Below are positions 63,258 to 64,000 of a stretch of 64,000 bases of DNA, piece after piece. The DNA is taken from NCBI RefSeq assembly GCF_014282275.1, contig NZ_VFIA01000005.1, forward strand, positions 186,001 through 250,000. Reading direction: 5' to 3'. Each line of letters begins with the position of its first letter. The first letter of the stretch is position 1. A program made the position numbers and the translations under genes. This DNA is from Spirosoma utsteinense (GTDB lineage Bacteria > Bacteroidota > Bacteroidia > Cytophagales > Spirosomataceae). The notes below the pieces were generated by a model. It saw only the letters and a program-made list of their open reading frames with translations. It ran no database searches and was not told where the DNA came from.

Positions 63258-64000
63258 ATGATGAAATCGTTACTCACAAGCCTGCTCTTTATTGGCTTAA
63301 GTTGCTCGTGTGCCTGGGCACAGGGCCGCAGAATAACCGGCACAGTCACGGCTGATGAAGCAACGGACGGATTTGCCGGTGCTACAATTGTCGTGAAGGG
63401 GACTACCATTGGTACCGTCACCGATGTAAAAGGCGAATACAGCCTGAATGTGCCGGCATCGGGTACGACACTGGTCATCTCAGCAGTAGGCATGCAAACC
63501 ATCGAAGAAGCTATTGGTGGCAAAACAACCATCAATGTCATCCTTAAAACGGACACCAAACAGTTAAGCGAAGTAATCATTACGGCCTTGGGTCTCAAAG
63601 AAGAACGGGATAAATTCGCTTCATCGGTTTCGACCGTAAGCGGTAAAAATATTGCCCGCTCGGGAGAAACCAGCCTGCTGACCGGTTTGAGCGGTAAAGC
63701 CTCGGGGGTTGTCATCACCCGGAACGGGGGCGATCCCGGCGCGGGGGCCTACATTCAGATCCGCGGGCAGAACACCATCAATGGTAACGCCCAGCCACTA
63801 TTTATTGTCGACGGTATCCCCATCAGCAACTCCAGCGATAATAATGGCGCTGCTGCGGGTAACAGTATCGTTCAGCAATCACGCGTTAACGATATCAACC
63901 CCGATGATATCGAGAGTATGGAAGTATTGAAAGGTGCTTCGGCGGCTGCGTTATGGGGTACCCGGGCGGCCAACGGGGTTATCGTGATCACCACCAAGAA
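63258..64000 (+). CDS. SusC/RagA-family TonB-linked receptor, cut by the window end
   Basis: The frame is open from ATG 63258 (or 63261) to the window edge, 247 codons. It starts with a signal peptide (SLLTSLLFIGLSCSCAWAQ), then a carboxypeptidase-regulatory-like domain (ITGTVTADEATDGFAGATI), the motif SEVIITALGLKEERDKFAS and the start of the plug with IQIRGQNTINGNAQPLFIVD and VLKGASAAALWGTRAANG. This second receptor differs from the starch SusC (ALGLKEE rather than GYGTQRRKDVTG), so it should handle another substrate. A SusD gene probably follows outside the window. Confidence 0.93.
   Translation, partial: MMKSLLTSLLFIGLSCSCAWAQGRRITGTVTADEATDGFAGATIVVKGTTIGTVTDVKGEYSLNVPASGTTLVISAVGMQTIEEAIGGKTTINVILKTDTKQLSEVIITALGLKEERDKFASSVSTVSGKNIARSGETSLLTGLSGKASGVVITRNGGDPGAGAYIQIRGQNTINGNAQPLFIVDGIPISNSSDNNGAAAGNSIVQQSRVNDINPDDIESMEVLKGASAAALWGTRAANGVIVITTK

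Overview
The window looks like chromosomal DNA of a Bacteroidota species of the Cytophagales, probably close to Spirosoma. The evidence is two SusC-type TonB-dependent receptors with SusD and SusE partners, a secreted enzyme with a type IX secretion C-terminal domain, many lipoproteins, TAnnTTTG promoter boxes, and the order ftsX / DUF3098 / uppP / truB / ribF, which is typical of the phylum. No plasmid, phage or transposase gene is visible and there is no CRISPR array.

Layout. 1-3.9 kb: a decayed H-NOX (heme-nitric oxide/oxygen binding) gene, an AhpD-like protein, a kinase-less GAF/H-box protein with a stand-alone receiver, and two small lipoproteins. 4-12.5 kb: a Gfo/Idh/MocA oxidoreductase, tRNA-Leu(CAA), a MacB-like permease, a secreted protein of unknown role, a zeta-toxin-like two-gene module, a NUC1 nuclease, an HI0933-family flavoprotein and a lipoprotein. 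12.5-16.5 kb: the housekeeping operon ftsX-DUF3098-uppP-truB-ribF. 16.7-22.8 kb: a hexuronate catabolism cluster (uxuA divergent from exuT-kdgK-eda-uxaB). 23-31 kb: a frameshifted prolyl oligopeptidase, unknown membrane and secreted proteins, three transporters and a PD-(D/E)XK nuclease. 31-39.9 kb: argH, an NHL/SMP-30-like protein, a second MFS exporter, a TrpF paralogue, Hsp20, an 11-TPR protein, AMP nucleosidase and an HsdR-N-type nuclease. 39.9-52.7 kb: a starch/maltodextrin locus on the minus strand (susC-susD-susE-GH13, a membrane-spanning AraC regulator with two starch-binding-like domains, and a T9SS-exported GH13). 53-59.3 kb: maf, a DUF2264 protein, an FG-GAP protein and a cupredoxin-dehydrogenase. 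59.5-62.7 kb: a membrane pyrophosphatase fused to an OmpA-type domain. The window ends inside a second SusC-like receptor.

How the genes work together. In the starch locus SusC/D/E would capture and import maltodextrins at the outer membrane. The T9SS amylase would cut starch outside or on the surface and the smaller GH13 would finish the products. The regulator could sense the same glycans directly with its periplasmic modules. In the uronate cluster ExuT imports hexuronate, UxaB and UxuA belong to the two branches of the Ashwell pathway, and KdgK and Eda finish to pyruvate and glyceraldehyde-3-phosphate. UxaC, UxaA and UxuB must be encoded elsewhere.

The most notable non-coding feature is a set of long, nearly perfect inverted repeats between genes, with stems up to 46 bp. 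Most differ in sequence, but two share a palindromic core with a compensatory base-pair change. The most notable protein features are the pyrophosphatase-OmpA fusion, the starch-binding AraC transmembrane regulator, the cupredoxin-dehydrogenase without a cytochrome, and two broken genes. In one of these the stop codon falls exactly on the conserved Arg of the H-NOX YxSxR motif.
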